Below are positions 16,114-25,842 of a stretch of 64,000 nucleotides of DNA, in pieces (position 1 is the first letter of the stretch; each line of letters starts with the position of its first letter). The notes under the pieces were generated by a model. The model did no database searches. It saw only the letters and a program-made list of their open reading frames with translations, and had not been told where the DNA came from. The stretch spans positions 1 to 64,000 of the forward strand of contig JAJZMC010000001.1 in the NCBI GenBank assembly GCA_021803105.1. The letters are read 5' to 3'. Position numbers and translations under genes: made by a program. This stretch comes from a bacterium (GTDB taxonomy: Bacteria > Patescibacteriota > Saccharimonadia > Saccharimonadales > UBA4665).

Positions 16114-18024
16114 ATGTTAGACGCCTATACTTTAAGAAAAACCATTCCAAGGTTAGTTGTTGCAGCAATACTAATATCAATTTCATGGCCTCTGCTATCA
16201 TTTGCAGTCCAATTATCTAATGATTTAGGTAATGGAGTTGTTTATTTAATAGAAAGTCCGTTTAATCAACTTCCAGATATTGTGCATTTTGGAAATGTAG
16301 TGTTTGATCTTTTATCTGCTGGCGCCATATTAGCTCTTGGAATTATTGGTTTATTAAGTTTTGTTCTCACGGGAGCTATAGCCATATTTGTAGCAATTAT
16401 TACCTTAATAGTACGACAAATCTTAGTTATTGCTCTTTTAATTATTTCGCCTATAGCAATTGTTGCTTATGTTCTTCCTAATACTGAAAAAATATTTAAA
16501 TTATGGCGAAGTTCATTTATTAGTGTTTTAATTGCTTTTCCTATTATTTCAATGTTTATAGCTACAGGAAGAGTATTTTCAGCTATCGCAGCCAACAATG
16601 ATGGCCAAAACCCAGTTAATCAAATTATTGCTTTTATTGCTTATTTTGCACCATATTTTATGTTACCTTTAGCTTTTAAACTATCGGGTGGCATCATGGG
16701 TAGTGTGGCTGGCGTAATAAATAACAGAGCTGGTGGAGTTCAAAAAATGTTATCAGCATACCGTGGTAATAGAACAAAAGAAAACCTAATGAAAATTAAA
16801 TCAGGAGAACGATTTTCAAACAGAAACGGAGTTTCAAGAACATTCAATAGACTTTCTGAAAATATTGGTCTTGGTAGTAAAGGACATTTTGGAGTTGGAA
16901 GACAAGGTCAACAATCACGTGCTTTAAATAGAACAATTAATGCCAGAAATAGATTAAAATCAAATGAACAACTTCAACAACTTGCCTTTGATGATAATGC
17001 TAATGGTTTATTAGCATTAAGTGGTGGTTCGGAAGAAGGAGCTAGAAATGTTGCAAATACCCTCGGACTCACTACCGATGAAACTAATCGATCAATAGCA
17101 GCCATTAAAGCCTCTGGAGGTTTTACATACGCAAGTGCAACTGCAGCCCTTCAAACAATGGCTCAAAATAAGAGCCGAATACTAAAAGGAGCTTTTAGTG
17201 GACCCCAAGGCACAAATTTACTAAGAACATCAATGAACAGCTTAGCTAATGGTAATACTACTCTAAGCGACAATCTAATGAATACTTTTCAATTCGATTC
17301 TAGAAATGCCGGTAGAGTTGACCTGGGTGGAGATCCACTTGACGTTGGATGGACTAAAACATCAACCGGACATCATGCTCAATCCGATGTAAATTCAATG
17401 GAAGCTTTTGCCAACCATTTCACAACAATGTTCCAAACATCTGCCCCCGGAACTATTGAAAAAAAACGTGCAACACTTGCATTAATGGAAATGCAGAGTA
17501 TGTTACCGAACTCAACAGAAGGTAATCAAGTTATAATTAATAAAGCACTTGAAAAAGTTGGAGTTGATCACCACAAACCCGAAACAACCGAAACTCAACT
17601 TACACAATTAGCAAACGATCCTGATATTAACGAAAACTGGATTCGTGGCAATGCACGAGTTTACGACAGTACCGTACCTTATGGTAGTCAAAATCCATCG
17701 GGTCAACAAAGCCAACAAAGTCAAAATCCATCGGGTCAACAAGGTCCAGGCGGAACAATTTTACCCTCAGATTTACGTCTTAAAAAAGATATTCATTATC
17801 TAAAAACAACTACATCTGGATTAAAGTTATACACATTCAAATATATTTGGAGCAATACAGTTTATGTTGGAGTAATAGCTCAAGATATTATCAAAACTCA
17901 CCCAAATGCAATTACTATTGATATAAATGGCTATTATTTGGTTAATTATAAATTGCTCGGTATAAATATGTGTACTTATAATGATTGGTTGAAAATTAAT
18001 AAAAAACCCATATATCGTGTTTAG
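16114..18024 (+). CDS. TrbL/VirB6-like membrane protein with C-terminal peptidase S74 chaperone domain
   Basis: 636 residues. About five membrane helices (residues 10-205) begin with 'LRKTIPRLVVAAILISISW', typical of the inner-membrane core of CPR type IV systems. A long polar cytoplasmic or exported region (210-545) ends in a Q/S/G linker with repeated QNPSGQQ. From residue 552 comes a domain matching the intramolecular chaperone of phage endosialidases: SDLRLKKDI, TFKY, GVIAQDI, HPNAI, GYYLVNY. Ser552 and Lys557 match the self-cleaving Ser-Lys dyad spacing, so the last 85 residues may be released autocatalytically. It lies 2 nt after the preceding gene. Confidence 0.85.
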   Translation: MLDAYTLRKTIPRLVVAAILISISWPLLSFAVQLSNDLGNGVVYLIESPFNQLPDIVHFGNVVFDLLSAGAILALGIIGLLSFVLTGAIAIFVAIITLIVRQILVIALLIISPIAIVAYVLPNTEKIFKLWRSSFISVLIAFPIISMFIATGRVFSAIAANNDGQNPVNQIIAFIAYFAPYFMLPLAFKLSGGIMGSVAGVINNRAGGVQKMLSAYRGNRTKENLMKIKSGERFSNRNGVSRTFNRLSENIGLGSKGHFGVGRQGQQSRALNRTINARNRLKSNEQLQQLAFDDNANGLLALSGGSEEGARNVANTLGLTTDETNRSIAAIKASGGFTYASATAALQTMAQNKSRILKGAFSGPQGTNLLRTSMNSLANGNTTLSDNLMNTFQFDSRNAGRVDLGGDPLDVGWTKTSTGHHAQSDVNSMEAFANHFTTMFQTSAPGTIEKKRATLALMEMQSMLPNSTEGNQVIINKALEKVGVDHHKPETTETQLTQLANDPDINENWIRGNARVYDSTVPYGSQNPSGQQSQQSQNPSGQQGPGGTILPSDLRLKKDIHYLKTTTSGLKLYTFKYIWSNTVYVGVIAQDIIKTHPNAITIDINGYYLVNYKLLGINMCTYNDWLKINKKPIYRV

Positions 18025-18043
18025 CCATCAATATCAAATCATT

Positions 18044-18049
18044 TATAAT
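18044..18049 (+). promoter_or_regulatory. Possible internal promoter -10 (TATAAT) before the PrgI gene
   Basis: A consensus TATAAT ends 11 nt before the ATG at 18061, in the 36-bp gap after the S74-domain gene. No good -35 and no Shine-Dalgarno sequence are visible. Confidence 0.35.
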
Positions 18050-18060
18050 AATTATTAACT

Positions 18061-19002
18061 ATGGCAACATATAAAGTAATCCAAGACATCGAAGCAGAAG
18101 ACCACATCTTAGGTCCATTTTCATTTAGACAGTTTGTTTATTTATTGATAGCAGTTTTTTTCTTATATCTTAGTTTTCTTACTTTAACTAAAAATGTTGC
18201 TTTTCTGCTTATCTTATTTTTTCCGCCGGTTTTATTTTTCGGTTTTTTATCATTTCCATTTATTAAAGATCAACCAACTGAAGTATGGGCCTTAGCAAAA
18301 ATTAGGTTTTTGGTTAAGTCTAGAAAAAGATTATGGGATCAATCTGGTTCCAAAGAATTAGTTATCATTACGGCACCTAAAAAAATTGATATCGCTTTAA
18401 CTGATAATTTAAATCAATCCGAAGTTCGAAATCGACTTAAAGCCTTATCTGAAACCATTGATAGTCGTGGTTGGGCAATTAAAAATATAAGCGATCCGAA
18501 CTCATCAATATTGCAAGAAAATTCTGACAGATTAATTAACCCCGATACTTTACCAAAAAATGTACCTGATTATGTTGTCGATCCTCAAGCTGATATATTA
18601 GATGATGATAATAATATTATCGCTAATCATATGAGTCAAATGATAAATCAATCAAGCTTAGATCATAGACAAAAATTAATGGAAATAATGATGAAATCAA
18701 AATCAGTTGATAATAAGTCAAATGAAGAAATTTCTAATGAAATTAAATCTCAAAAAAATATTTCGCAAAACACAACATCACATTTGCATAACATTTCCCA
18801 GATAGAAACTCCTGATAATGCTAAATCTGAGACATCAATCAATTCAGTTCCTCTTCAAAAAAACTCAACAATGACACCTCAAAAAAATCCTGTTATACTT
18901 AATCTGTCACAAAATGATGGCTTAAATATATCTACCATATCTAAAGAAGCAAATAAAACAATTGATTCAAATAATAATGAAGTTGTTATTTCGTTAAGAT
19001 GA
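18061..19002 (+). CDS. PrgI-family protein of the type IV secretion-like system
   Basis: 313 residues. The N-terminal part (1-100) matches PrgI-family proteins: 'YKVIQDIEAEDHILGPFSFRQFVYLL', two membrane helices (about 24-65) and 'DQPTEVWALAKIRFLVKSRKRLWD' (both are paraphrased family blocks; the key residues are the E-D-x-I-L-G-P and the P-x-E-x-W). The rest (110-313) is a polar Asn/Ser-rich tail, longer than usual. PrgI proteins are VirB3-like partners encoded just before VirB4 ATPases, as here. Confidence 0.85.
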   Translation: MATYKVIQDIEAEDHILGPFSFRQFVYLLIAVFFLYLSFLTLTKNVAFLLILFFPPVLFFGFLSFPFIKDQPTEVWALAKIRFLVKSRKRLWDQSGSKELVIITAPKKIDIALTDNLNQSEVRNRLKALSETIDSRGWAIKNISDPNSSILQENSDRLINPDTLPKNVPDYVVDPQADILDDDNNIIANHMSQMINQSSLDHRQKLMEIMMKSKSVDNKSNEEISNEIKSQKNISQNTTSHLHNISQIETPDNAKSETSINSVPLQKNSTMTPQKNPVILNLSQNDGLNISTISKEANKTIDSNNNEVVISLR

Positions 19003-19025
19003 ATCATTAATCTAGGGTGGAAAAT

Positions 19026-19895
19026 ATGTATCCTAACACAGATCAAAACAATATAACTTCATCATCAAACAATAGTCCAGGTCATCAAGTTATACCCTCA
19101 ACTCAAACAAACCAAACAACATTAAACTCTAATGTGCCACAAATTACTGTTAAAAATACATCTAACCCTAATAGTACCCAAAACAGTTTACAGATTGCCG
19201 AAATAAGGGATGGGATTGTTATTATGAATGATGGTTCGTTTAGATCTGTTGTTATGGTTAAAAGTATTAATTTTGATTTAATGAGCCAAGAAGAGCAAGA
19301 AGCAGTTGAATTTAGTTATCAAGGGTTTTTAAACTCTCTTTATTTTCCAATTCAAATATTTGTTCATTCTCAAAAAATTGATCTTAAGCCTTATATAGAT
19401 AAGCTAGATAAAATACGCCTGGAACACGATAATATGTTACTAGCGCTTATTATGGCTGACTATTTAGATTTTATAGATAATTTAAGTGCTCAAGCCAATA
19501 TTATGGATAAATTATTTTATATCGTTATTCCATATTTTCCGATAGATGAAGTCCAAAAAGCTATTTCTCAAAGCAAAAACTTTCTAACGGGTCTAACTCA
19601 AATTTTTTCACCAAGCAAAGAAGAACATATCATTATTAACGAAGCAGACTTAGATAAAGCTAAAACCGAACTAAGAAACCGCGTACAAGCAGTTTTAGCC
19701 GGTTTAACTCAATGCGGTATTCAAGGACTACCACTAGACACCCAAGAATTAATCGAACTGTACTATGATGTTTATAACCCTGACACATCCACTAGACAAC
19801 AACTTAATAATTTTAACAGTCTAACGGCTGATATTATAACTAAAGGTACTGGATCTGTTGTGCAGTCTCATTTAAAAAGAGAGTTAGAAAATTAA
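19026..19895 (+). CDS. TraC-like domain protein, VirB4 partner
   Basis: 289 residues from the ATG at 19026; a GTG at 19017 would add three residues. A polar N-terminal tail (1-55) precedes an alpha/beta domain with 'EIRDGIVIMNDGSFRSVV' and 'QIFVHSQKIDLKPYIDKL', resembling the N-terminal domain of TraC/VirB4 proteins without the ATPase part. A block of CPR systems carries this as a separate gene before VirB4. A GGTGG sequence spaced 5 nt favours the ATG start. The exact role is unknown; assembly with VirB4 is inferred. Confidence 0.75.
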   Translation: MYPNTDQNNITSSSNNSPGHQVIPSTQTNQTTLNSNVPQITVKNTSNPNSTQNSLQIAEIRDGIVIMNDGSFRSVVMVKSINFDLMSQEEQEAVEFSYQGFLNSLYFPIQIFVHSQKIDLKPYIDKLDKIRLEHDNMLLALIMADYLDFIDNLSAQANIMDKLFYIVIPYFPIDEVQKAISQSKNFLTGLTQIFSPSKEEHIIINEADLDKAKTELRNRVQAVLAGLTQCGIQGLPLDTQELIELYYDVYNPDTSTRQQLNNFNSLTADIITKGTGSVVQSHLKRELEN

Positions 19896-19922
19896 TTGAT
19901 ATGAAATCTAAAGGAAAAATAC

Positions 19923-21806
19923 GTGTTTAAAAAGAAAAAACCAATTAGTCCAGTTAATATAGCTCAGCAGCAGCAGGCTATTGAACAACAAGAAGTTCAA
20001 TCTGCTTTTCAAAAGGGTATTACTGCATTACGAGACTTTATAGCTCCTAGTTCTATAGAGTATAGCTCAACTTATTTCCAAATCGGTACTAGGTTTGCTA
20101 GAACCTACTATGTTTATGGTTATCCAAGACAAATATATACTGGCTGGCTAAGTAGTATGATTAATCTTGATGAAATAATGGATATGTCTATTTATGTTTA
20201 TCCTGTTAACAGTCAGGTGGTTTTAGAAAATCTCCGAAAAAAAGTTACACAACTAGAAGCAGGTATTCAAATTGATTCAGAAAAAGGGCGGATTCGTGAT
20301 CCTGCAAAACAGGCCGCTATTTTAGATGCTGAAGAAATCAGAGATAAACTACAAGTTGGCGAAGAAAAGTTTTTTAGATTTGGATTATATTTTACAGTTT
20401 ATGGTTTCTCTAAAGAAGAATTAGAGTTTGTTTCTCACAAAGTAGAATCAATGCTTGGTCAACAACTAATTTATTCTAAACCAGCTACCTCTCAACAAGA
20501 ACAAGGCTTTAATAGCACCTTACCTCAAATGGTTGATCAATTACAAATAAGAAGAAATCTAAGTACTGGAGCACTTAGTACTAGCTTTCCGTTTACTAGT
20601 GCCGATTTGACACAAGAAAATGGTATTTTGTATGGAATTAATATGCATAATTCAGGCTTAGTTATTTTTGATAGATTTTCTTTAGAAAACAGTAATTCAG
20701 TTGTTTTTGCTAAGTCTGGAGCCGGAAAATCATTTACTGTAAAGCTTGAAGCTTTAAGAAGTATGATGTTTGGTACTGAAATAATGATTATTGATCCAGA
20801 AAATGAATACCAAAAAATGTGTGATGCCGTAGGTGGTGCTTATGTAAGATTAAGTCTTAATTCATCAACTCGAATTAACCCATTTGATTTACCAAAAGTA
20901 ATTGATACCGAAGAAGCCGATAATGCTCTCAGAGGAAACTTGGTTACCCTACATGGTTTACTAAGACTTATGATGGGTGGAGCACAAAATCAAATGATCG
21001 GTGGCACAACAACTCTAGTACCAGCACTAAATCCAATCGAAGAATCAGACTTAGATAGTGCCTTAATTGAAACCTATTCTAAAGCTGGTATTACAAACGA
21101 CCCATTCACTCATAACGTTACACCACCGACTATTTATGATCTTTACGATACTTTACTACATATGGGTGGAACAGGCCCTCAGCTTGCTCAAAGATTAAGA
21201 AAATATACTACTGGTACTTTTGCTGGAATTTTTTCTCAACAATCTAATATTGAAATAAACAATCCATTAGTTGTTTTTAATATTAGAGATCTAGAAGATG
21301 AACTAAGACCAGTTGCTATGTATATTATCCTAAATTATATTTGGAATAAAACTAAGACTGATCAAAAAAAACGTCTTTTAATTGTTGATGAGGCTTGGCA
21401 GTTAATGAAATACGAGGACTCAGCAAACTTTTTATTCTCACTCGCTAAACGAGCTAGAAAATATAATCTTGGTATTACAACAATTTCACAAGATGTAGAA
21501 GATTTTATTGGTTCACAAATGGGACGAGCTATTGTTGCTAACGCCAGTATGCAGATTTTACTAAAACAATCTCCAACAGCAGTAGATATGTTAGCAAACG
21601 TGTTTAAACTTACTTCTGAAGAGAAAAAAAGGTTAAGTCAATTTCCAATCGGACAAGGACTATTTTTTGCTGGACAAAATCATGTTCATATTCAAATAGT
21701 TGCTAGTCAAACGGAAACCGATTTAATATCTACTACACCAACAGCGAATCCTAACTATATTAATATCAACCAACCAAATCAAACAATCAATCTAAACAAT
21801 GGTTGA
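19923..21806 (+). CDS. VirB4/TraC-type secretion ATPase
   Basis: 627 residues from a GTG start preceded by AAAGG. The N-terminal domain (about 30-230) is followed by a HerA/FtsK-type ATPase core: Walker A FAKSGAGKS near residues 262-270, Walker B RLLIVDEAWQLM near 486-497, and the later 'TISQDVEDF' motif. VirB4 ATPases energise pilus assembly and substrate transfer at the cytoplasmic face of the inner membrane. It is the only secretion ATPase in the window; no VirD4 or VirB11 partner is present. Confidence 0.93.
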   Translation: MFKKKKPISPVNIAQQQQAIEQQEVQSAFQKGITALRDFIAPSSIEYSSTYFQIGTRFARTYYVYGYPRQIYTGWLSSMINLDEIMDMSIYVYPVNSQVVLENLRKKVTQLEAGIQIDSEKGRIRDPAKQAAILDAEEIRDKLQVGEEKFFRFGLYFTVYGFSKEELEFVSHKVESMLGQQLIYSKPATSQQEQGFNSTLPQMVDQLQIRRNLSTGALSTSFPFTSADLTQENGILYGINMHNSGLVIFDRFSLENSNSVVFAKSGAGKSFTVKLEALRSMMFGTEIMIIDPENEYQKMCDAVGGAYVRLSLNSSTRINPFDLPKVIDTEEADNALRGNLVTLHGLLRLMMGGAQNQMIGGTTTLVPALNPIEESDLDSALIETYSKAGITNDPFTHNVTPPTIYDLYDTLLHMGGTGPQLAQRLRKYTTGTFAGIFSQQSNIEINNPLVVFNIRDLEDELRPVAMYIILNYIWNKTKTDQKKRLLIVDEAWQLMKYEDSANFLFSLAKRARKYNLGITTISQDVEDFIGSQMGRAIVANASMQILLKQSPTAVDMLANVFKLTSEEKKRLSQFPIGQGLFFAGQNHVHIQIVASQTETDLISTTPTANPNYININQPNQTINLNNG

Positions 21807-21838
21807 ACATCTTAAAATATGGTAATCTGTTTAAATAA

Positions 21839-24475
21839 ATGGTAGTTATGTTAGACGACGAAACAAAAAAAGAAGAACCAGAAAGTTTATATAAACCTGA
21901 AAAAAAAACTACAGGTCTTAAATCAAATTTAAAACGACTAACCAAACATAAGCTTCTACTATTTGGTGTTGGAGGCACAGCTAGTGGTGGTATTATCGGC
22001 ATAGGTATAATTATTTTTTTAGCATCATCTCTTTCTTTAACAAATTTAACACAAGTTATTGAAAGCTATGCGTTTGCTTCAACAACTAGATATTTTACAA
22101 ATATGGCTACTAATGTTACTGATCAAAATCTTGCGGTTAGTGCTGCTCCTAGTGCTGCTCCTAATACATTACTAGGAGAAACAGCTGCAAATCCAGGTGG
22201 AATATATGGATCATTTAAAGATACCTACCAATCATTAATAGATAATACCTGGGGTAAATTGAATTCCATTCGACCACAAGCAATTATCGATAATTTAGGA
22301 CAAAATAATGGCTTAACACTTAACTATAAAACTACGGCTTTCGGACGAGAAATATTTACTGGTGCTACTTTAGATGGTGTTGATTATCCAGTTGCAGAAT
22401 TATCTGGTATTAGTAGTTACGTACCAATATTAAAAAACGTTATGAATGTTAAAAATTATGCTGATTTTTATGCAAAATTTCAACCAGCTGTGACTGGTGC
22501 TATGGATACCGCTGGTGTTAATGAAATATCTCAAGGTTTAGTTATGAGAGCTTTAATTAAATTAACTAACGGTAATTTAGGTGGATGGATTCTTAGTAAA
22601 TTTAATAAAACCCCTGAAACACCGAAAGAACTACCAGCTATTGAAGCCCAACAACTTGATGGTGACACTCAAAGTGGAAATTATAATCCGGTTACAGCTT
22701 CCGACAGCACAATAAATAAAGCAGCCAATGATGCTCAAAATGTTGCTAATCAAGATAGTTTAAATTTAAAAGCAGTTGAAGATACTTTGGCTAACAATGG
22801 TATTGATACTAATGTTCAAAATGTTATAAACAAAGATTTTTCAACTAGTTTATTAGGCAAAGTAGAAAATTTAGCTGCTGGATTTTTAGATCCAATCTTT
22901 AATCTAGCCATACCAGCTTGTATAGTCTATGATGGTTCAGTTGTACAATCTGGACCAACTATTAATAATCAAACAAACCAGCAACAAAATCTATTTGATG
23001 GTCTAGCTTCTCAGGCAGATGAACAAAAAGCTGGTGGACCGATTGGTAGCACATCCTCCAGCGGAGCTTTAGCTAATGCAGTTAGTGCAACTAATCAAAA
23101 TTTGGGTAATATATCTCAATCTGATGCTGAAATACTAGCTAACGGTGGATCAATAAACACAAGTTCTATTATAAGCCCAGAAGCCGGGGCGGGTGGATCA
23201 TATAATTATAGTATCTTAACAACTCTTGGAATTACTCCCACCAGTGTTAGTGGTAAGGTTATTACAGGAATATTTAATCAATGTCGCGTTTTAACCAGCC
23301 CAAAACTTGCTATCGGGGTTGGGGCAGCAACTTTAATATTTACAGATGGAGGCGATGCTTTCCTAACAGGCACCCTTAAAACATCCCTAGATAAGTTAAT
23401 GTCAGGTGATATAGCAGGCATAATCTCTGATATCAAAAGTTACTTAACCACCGAAACTATCACTACCTCTACTGAGGGTGGGATTAATGTAGCCACTTCA
23501 TCAACTGGTTTAAGTAGAAGTATGAAATTTATCGTTCACCAAGGTAAAATATTACTTGGTACAGCTGCTTTAACAGAAATAGCTCACTTAATAGTGGCCT
23601 CTCAGGCTGGTTTAATAAATAATGGTTTAGCCCAAGGCACCGATTTAAGTAATGAAGCATTGTCCGGTGCATTAATTCAAAGTAATAATATTAATCGTTC
23701 TCAAATGTTTGGTCGACCCCTAACTCAAACCGAAATGGCTCAAAACAGTCAGCAAAATTCCAAAGCTTTAGCTGATACTTTAAGTAAAAAAAGTGCTTTT
23801 AGTCGGTATGCTTCCTTATCTAATCCTTATTCTTTATTATCGAGACTAGCTGTAATGTCTAGTGGTTTAATTCATCTATCAAGTATCACGAATTTTATGA
23901 AACTTGCTGGTGATATATTAAATCCATTAAAAGCTTTCGGGACTATTTTTAGTGCTTTAGATCATTCAGTAGTATTAGCTGCAAACACAGCAAATCCGAT
24001 TAATAGTAACTTTGGGATTGTTGAATTTGGTTGGTCTAATTCTGAATTAAACTTAATTAATAGTAATTCTTCTTATGCTCCATTAGAAAATCAACAGATA
24101 TTAGATAATTCTGGAAAAGAAATCGCAATTGCAAAACAATATGCTACTTGTTTTGGTTATCAATATAATCCTAATGGGGACGGTTCTCTTGATCCAACCG
24201 ATCCAAATAGTAATATGCAGATTAGTACTAGTGGTTCTATAGGCACTCTTTTATCGACTGGAGCTATTATGAGAAACTCTCAAGGATATGTAATAAACAG
24301 TGGTTTATGTTCAAAATCACAATTAGGTGTTAATAATAAGACATATGGCGATTTAGTTTTTAGATGGCGACTTGCTATGGCCTATGACACAACAATGAAT
24401 CAACTCTGCCAAGAAAGTGTTGGACCTATTAATAACCCAGCATCAAATAAATGTAGTGGGGTATCTAAACCATGA
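21839..24475 (+). CDS. Large membrane-anchored protein of the secretion operon, unknown function
   Basis: 878 residues from 21839; an ATG at 21848 is an equally good start. A basic cytoplasmic N-terminus precedes a Gly/Ile-rich membrane helix (about 42-64). A large, mostly polar region follows, with further hydrophobic stretches near 490-510 and 570-590 and a Cys-containing C-terminal domain with 'YATCFGYQYNPNGDGSLDP' (key residues C and D). I recognise no catalytic motif. Its place between VirB4 and the muralytic enzyme, which overlaps it by 4 nt, suggests a structural part of the channel or surface complex. Confidence 0.75.
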   Translation: MVVMLDDETKKEEPESLYKPEKKTTGLKSNLKRLTKHKLLLFGVGGTASGGIIGIGIIIFLASSLSLTNLTQVIESYAFASTTRYFTNMATNVTDQNLAVSAAPSAAPNTLLGETAANPGGIYGSFKDTYQSLIDNTWGKLNSIRPQAIIDNLGQNNGLTLNYKTTAFGREIFTGATLDGVDYPVAELSGISSYVPILKNVMNVKNYADFYAKFQPAVTGAMDTAGVNEISQGLVMRALIKLTNGNLGGWILSKFNKTPETPKELPAIEAQQLDGDTQSGNYNPVTASDSTINKAANDAQNVANQDSLNLKAVEDTLANNGIDTNVQNVINKDFSTSLLGKVENLAAGFLDPIFNLAIPACIVYDGSVVQSGPTINNQTNQQQNLFDGLASQADEQKAGGPIGSTSSSGALANAVSATNQNLGNISQSDAEILANGGSINTSSIISPEAGAGGSYNYSILTTLGITPTSVSGKVITGIFNQCRVLTSPKLAIGVGAATLIFTDGGDAFLTGTLKTSLDKLMSGDIAGIISDIKSYLTTETITTSTEGGINVATSSTGLSRSMKFIVHQGKILLGTAALTEIAHLIVASQAGLINNGLAQGTDLSNEALSGALIQSNNINRSQMFGRPLTQTEMAQNSQQNSKALADTLSKKSAFSRYASLSNPYSLLSRLAVMSSGLIHLSSITNFMKLAGDILNPLKAFGTIFSALDHSVVLAANTANPINSNFGIVEFGWSNSELNLINSNSSYAPLENQQILDNSGKEIAIAKQYATCFGYQYNPNGDGSLDPTDPNSNMQISTSGSIGTLLSTGAIMRNSQGYVINSGLCSKSQLGVNNKTYGDLVFRWRLAMAYDTTMNQLCQESVGPINNPASNKCSGVSKP

Positions 24476-25842
24476 ATCTAAATTTTATAAGATATAACTT
24501 ATTAAAGATTATTAAATCTTTGTATAGATTAATGATCATAATATCTTTAATTGTTTTTATTATGGGTCAGGGTAATGCTTTTGCTTATACTTCTTCAGAA
24601 TTTAACGCTATACTCAATAATACTGGGTGGTATGATCCTAGTATTAGTAGTTGTATGAACACTTTAACATCTGTTGGAAGCAATTCTTTAGCATCAAATG
24701 CTTCTCAGATTGCTATTGCTAATGCTCAAATAATAATGGGTATTGATAAAACCTATCATTTAGGCAAAAACGGAGCTTTAATAGGTCTAATTGTCGGTTT
24801 AGATGAATCGGGTTTAGAAAATCACGCTAATAGTATGATTCCTGTATCAGAACTAAACCCCAATAAACAGGGGAGTGGTAGTGATATGGATTCTGTAGGA
24901 ATTTTTCAGCAAAGAGTAGCTTCCGGTTGGAGTACGCTCGCCCCAGCAGCTCCAGCTAATATTGAATCTAACGCCAGTTTATCTCAACAATATGCTAATT
25001 CATATCCAGCAGCCGTCAATCAATTAATGACACCTTCTTATGCAGCTGAAGCTTTTTATCATAGACTTAGTCAACTACCAAACTGGCAAAATATGTCACC
25101 ATGGGTTGCAGCTCAAACTATTCAAAGATCAAATATTAGTAACGGTAGCAACTATCAAGCTGAAGTTCCAAATGCTATAACTTTGATTAATAATTATTAT
25201 ACTGCGGCGCCAATAATTCCTTTGCCTGTCAATTTAACTATTCCTTCATCTAATATATCAATGACTTCTGGTTTTAATAGTAGTTTTATTTGTGGTGTTT
25301 CAGGTAGTGGTGTGGTTAACGGTAGTATTGTTCAAACAGCCATTGGTCTTTCATGGCCAAATAACACTCACGGTAACACACCAACCAGTAATTATACTGC
25401 TGCTATGGAACAATATAATAAAGCTGGTTATAGTGAAACCGCTGGTTTAGGGAATGACTGTGGTGTTTTTGTAGCAACTGTTATGAGAGCTAGTGGAGTT
25501 GATCCAAATTATCCTGTCTACAATACAGTAACTCAAGCCAATTATGTTATTAACCATCCTAATTTATATAAAGTAATTTATCCAGCAACTTCAACCTCTC
25601 AACTTCAACCAGGTGATATACTAATATTAAACACCGGTACTACTGAAAAAAATGGTGTGATCACAGTAGGTAAATATGGTGGCGGAGCTGGTGGTCATAC
25701 TTTTATTTATATTGGTCAACAAAGTAATGGTACTAATGAAGCTAGTGCGTCATTAGGTAGTCAATCTGCTGCTCTTGGTATAACTTACTTAAGCGATAGT
25801 CGAGGACAATACCTAATCGCAAGATATATAGGTCCATCATGA
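24472..25842 (+). CDS. Bifunctional peptidoglycan hydrolase (lysozyme-like plus CHAP/NlpC-P60-like)
   Basis: 456 residues. An N-terminal signal/anchor helix lies at about 18-39. A lysozyme/transglycosylase-like domain (about 80-240) has 'IGLIVGLDESGLENHA' with a plausible catalytic Glu and 'SVGIFQQRVASGW'. A C-terminal cysteine-peptidase domain (about 305-456) has Cys330 in GNDCGVF and His409 in GGHTFIYIG. Such enzymes open the cell wall for secretion machines, a VirB1-like role. ATGA overlaps on both sides couple it to its neighbours. Exact bond specificity is not readable. Confidence 0.86.
   Translation: MNLNFIRYNLLKIIKSLYRLMIIISLIVFIMGQGNAFAYTSSEFNAILNNTGWYDPSISSCMNTLTSVGSNSLASNASQIAIANAQIIMGIDKTYHLGKNGALIGLIVGLDESGLENHANSMIPVSELNPNKQGSGSDMDSVGIFQQRVASGWSTLAPAAPANIESNASLSQQYANSYPAAVNQLMTPSYAAEAFYHRLSQLPNWQNMSPWVAAQTIQRSNISNGSNYQAEVPNAITLINNYYTAAPIIPLPVNLTIPSSNISMTSGFNSSFICGVSGSGVVNGSIVQTAIGLSWPNNTHGNTPTSNYTAAMEQYNKAGYSETAGLGNDCGVFVATVMRASGVDPNYPVYNTVTQANYVINHPNLYKVIYPATSTSQLQPGDILILNTGTTEKNGVITVGKYGGGAGGHTFIYIGQQSNGTNEASASLGSQSAALGITYLSDSRGQYLIARYIGPS

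Noticed and set aside
17767-18024. Peptidase S74 domain as evidence of a prophage tail fibre
   Set aside because: No other phage gene (capsid, portal, terminase, integrase) is nearby, and the domain is in frame with a TrbL/VirB6-type membrane protein in a secretion operon.
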